5,238 nt of DNA from Patescibacteria group bacterium. GTDB taxonomy: Bacteria > Patescibacteriota > Minisyncoccia > UBA6257 > 02-FULL-45-10c. The stretch is from contig JAHILT010000010.1 of assembly GCA_018896875.1 (NCBI GenBank), forward strand, positions 1 to 5,238, read 5' to 3'. Positions 5,038-5,238 of the stretch are shown in pieces (within the stretch, counting starts at the first letter, position 1; each line of letters starts with the position of its first letter). The notes under the pieces are model-generated. The model did not search any database, had not been told where the DNA came from, and saw nothing but the letters and a program-made list of their open reading frames with translations. The translations under genes were made by a program, and so were the position numbers.

Positions 5038-5238
5038 ATGTTTTCACGAATTAATAAGAAAAATTTTATATTAAGTTCTAGGCGCGACAACGAGGCCGTG
5101 GTTTTAAATAAAATTTTCTTACTCAAAGAGAACCTTGATTTTGTCCAATCCCTTCGTTATGTTTCCTCAAAGTATATTCATACATTTTCGTCAACAAGCC
5201 TTGGTCTTAGTCAAAATCAAGGTTTTAATTCTGTAAAA
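5038..5238 (+). CDS. Unassigned open frame in the rpsN position, possibly divergent long-type S14 (partial)
   Basis: An open frame starts at the ATG at 5038, 32 nt after rplE, and runs uninterrupted for 67 codons to the window edge. The gene after rplE is normally rpsN (S14), and the N-terminal MFSRINKKNF plus a later SSTSLGLSQNQG region loosely recalls the spacer before the NRC-x-x-TGR motif of long S14 proteins, but the diagnostic motif would lie beyond the edge. There is no cysteine in the visible part, so it is not the approximately 61-residue zinc-type S14, which would already have shown CxxC. Around 5080-5100 the codons end in G or C more often (CGC GAC AAC GAG GCC GTG) than in the neighbours. 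It carries a 13-bp inverted repeat. S14 is a context-led guess; a different protein is possible. Confidence 0.45.
   Translation, partial: MFSRINKKNFILSSRRDNEAVVLNKIFLLKENLDFVQSLRYVSSKYIHTFSSTSLGLSQNQGFNSVK
5131..5224. repeat. 13-bp perfect inverted repeat within the terminal frame
   Basis: AACCTTGATTTTG (5131-5143) is the exact reverse complement of CAAAATCAAGGTT (5212-5224), with a 68-nt spacer. The match contains five G/C pairs, so it is not just an A/T-run coincidence. Both arms lie inside the open frame starting at 5038. The transcript could fold into a long-loop stem. Confidence 0.6.

Overview
The window is a stretch of bacterial ribosomal-protein operon, all on the + strand. It runs from the last codons of rplD (L4) through rplW, rplB, rpsS, rplV, rpsC, rplP, rpmC, rpsQ, rplN, rplX and rplE into a further reading frame cut by the right edge. 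This is the standard bacterial order of the distal S10 operon (L4-L23-L2-S19-L22-S3-L16-L29-S17) followed directly by the start of the spc operon (L14-L24-L5-S14). Eleven genes are complete; no gene is missing from or inserted into the order.

Organism: the DNA is very A+T rich, genes are tightly packed, and no start codon has a clear Shine-Dalgarno sequence. Several proteins have traits I associate with Patescibacteria/CPR, especially Parcubacteria-like lineages: the RGTKRPKDIWG segment in the L2 C-terminus, a lysine-rich L22 tail ending in FRRKSI, and the GGGKG loop in L16. This assignment is inferred from remembered family patterns, not from a search. The standard code reads every gene without interruption; the twelve stops seen are eleven TAA and one TAG.

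Layout: 1-64 is the rplD tail, overlapping rplW by 11 nt. From 54 to 2739 the genes rplW, rplB, rpsS, rplV and rpsC follow with gaps of 9-32 nt. From 2740 to 2871 lies the only large gap (132 nt), filled by an A/T-rich, heptad-patterned inverted-repeat element with a GC-clamped hairpin at its centre; it looks like a dispersed palindromic repeat inserted between rpsC and rplP. rplP follows, then a 56-nt gap with a possible promoter, then rpmC, rpsQ, rplN, rplX and rplE, with rplX and rplE overlapping by 19 nt. The last 201 nt are an open frame in the rpsN position that does not look like the short zinc-type S14.

Function: the products are primary and secondary rRNA binders of both subunits. 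L2, L16 and L5 act near the peptidyl-transferase centre and tRNA sites, L22, L23, L24 and L29 around the exit tunnel, S3 at the mRNA entry, and S19 in the 30S head. Co-transcription and short spacing fit balanced production. I see no wholly new system. The points most worth following are the rpsC-rplP repeat element, the N-terminally short L5, the L22 tail, and the odd terminal frame with its 13-bp inverted repeat.
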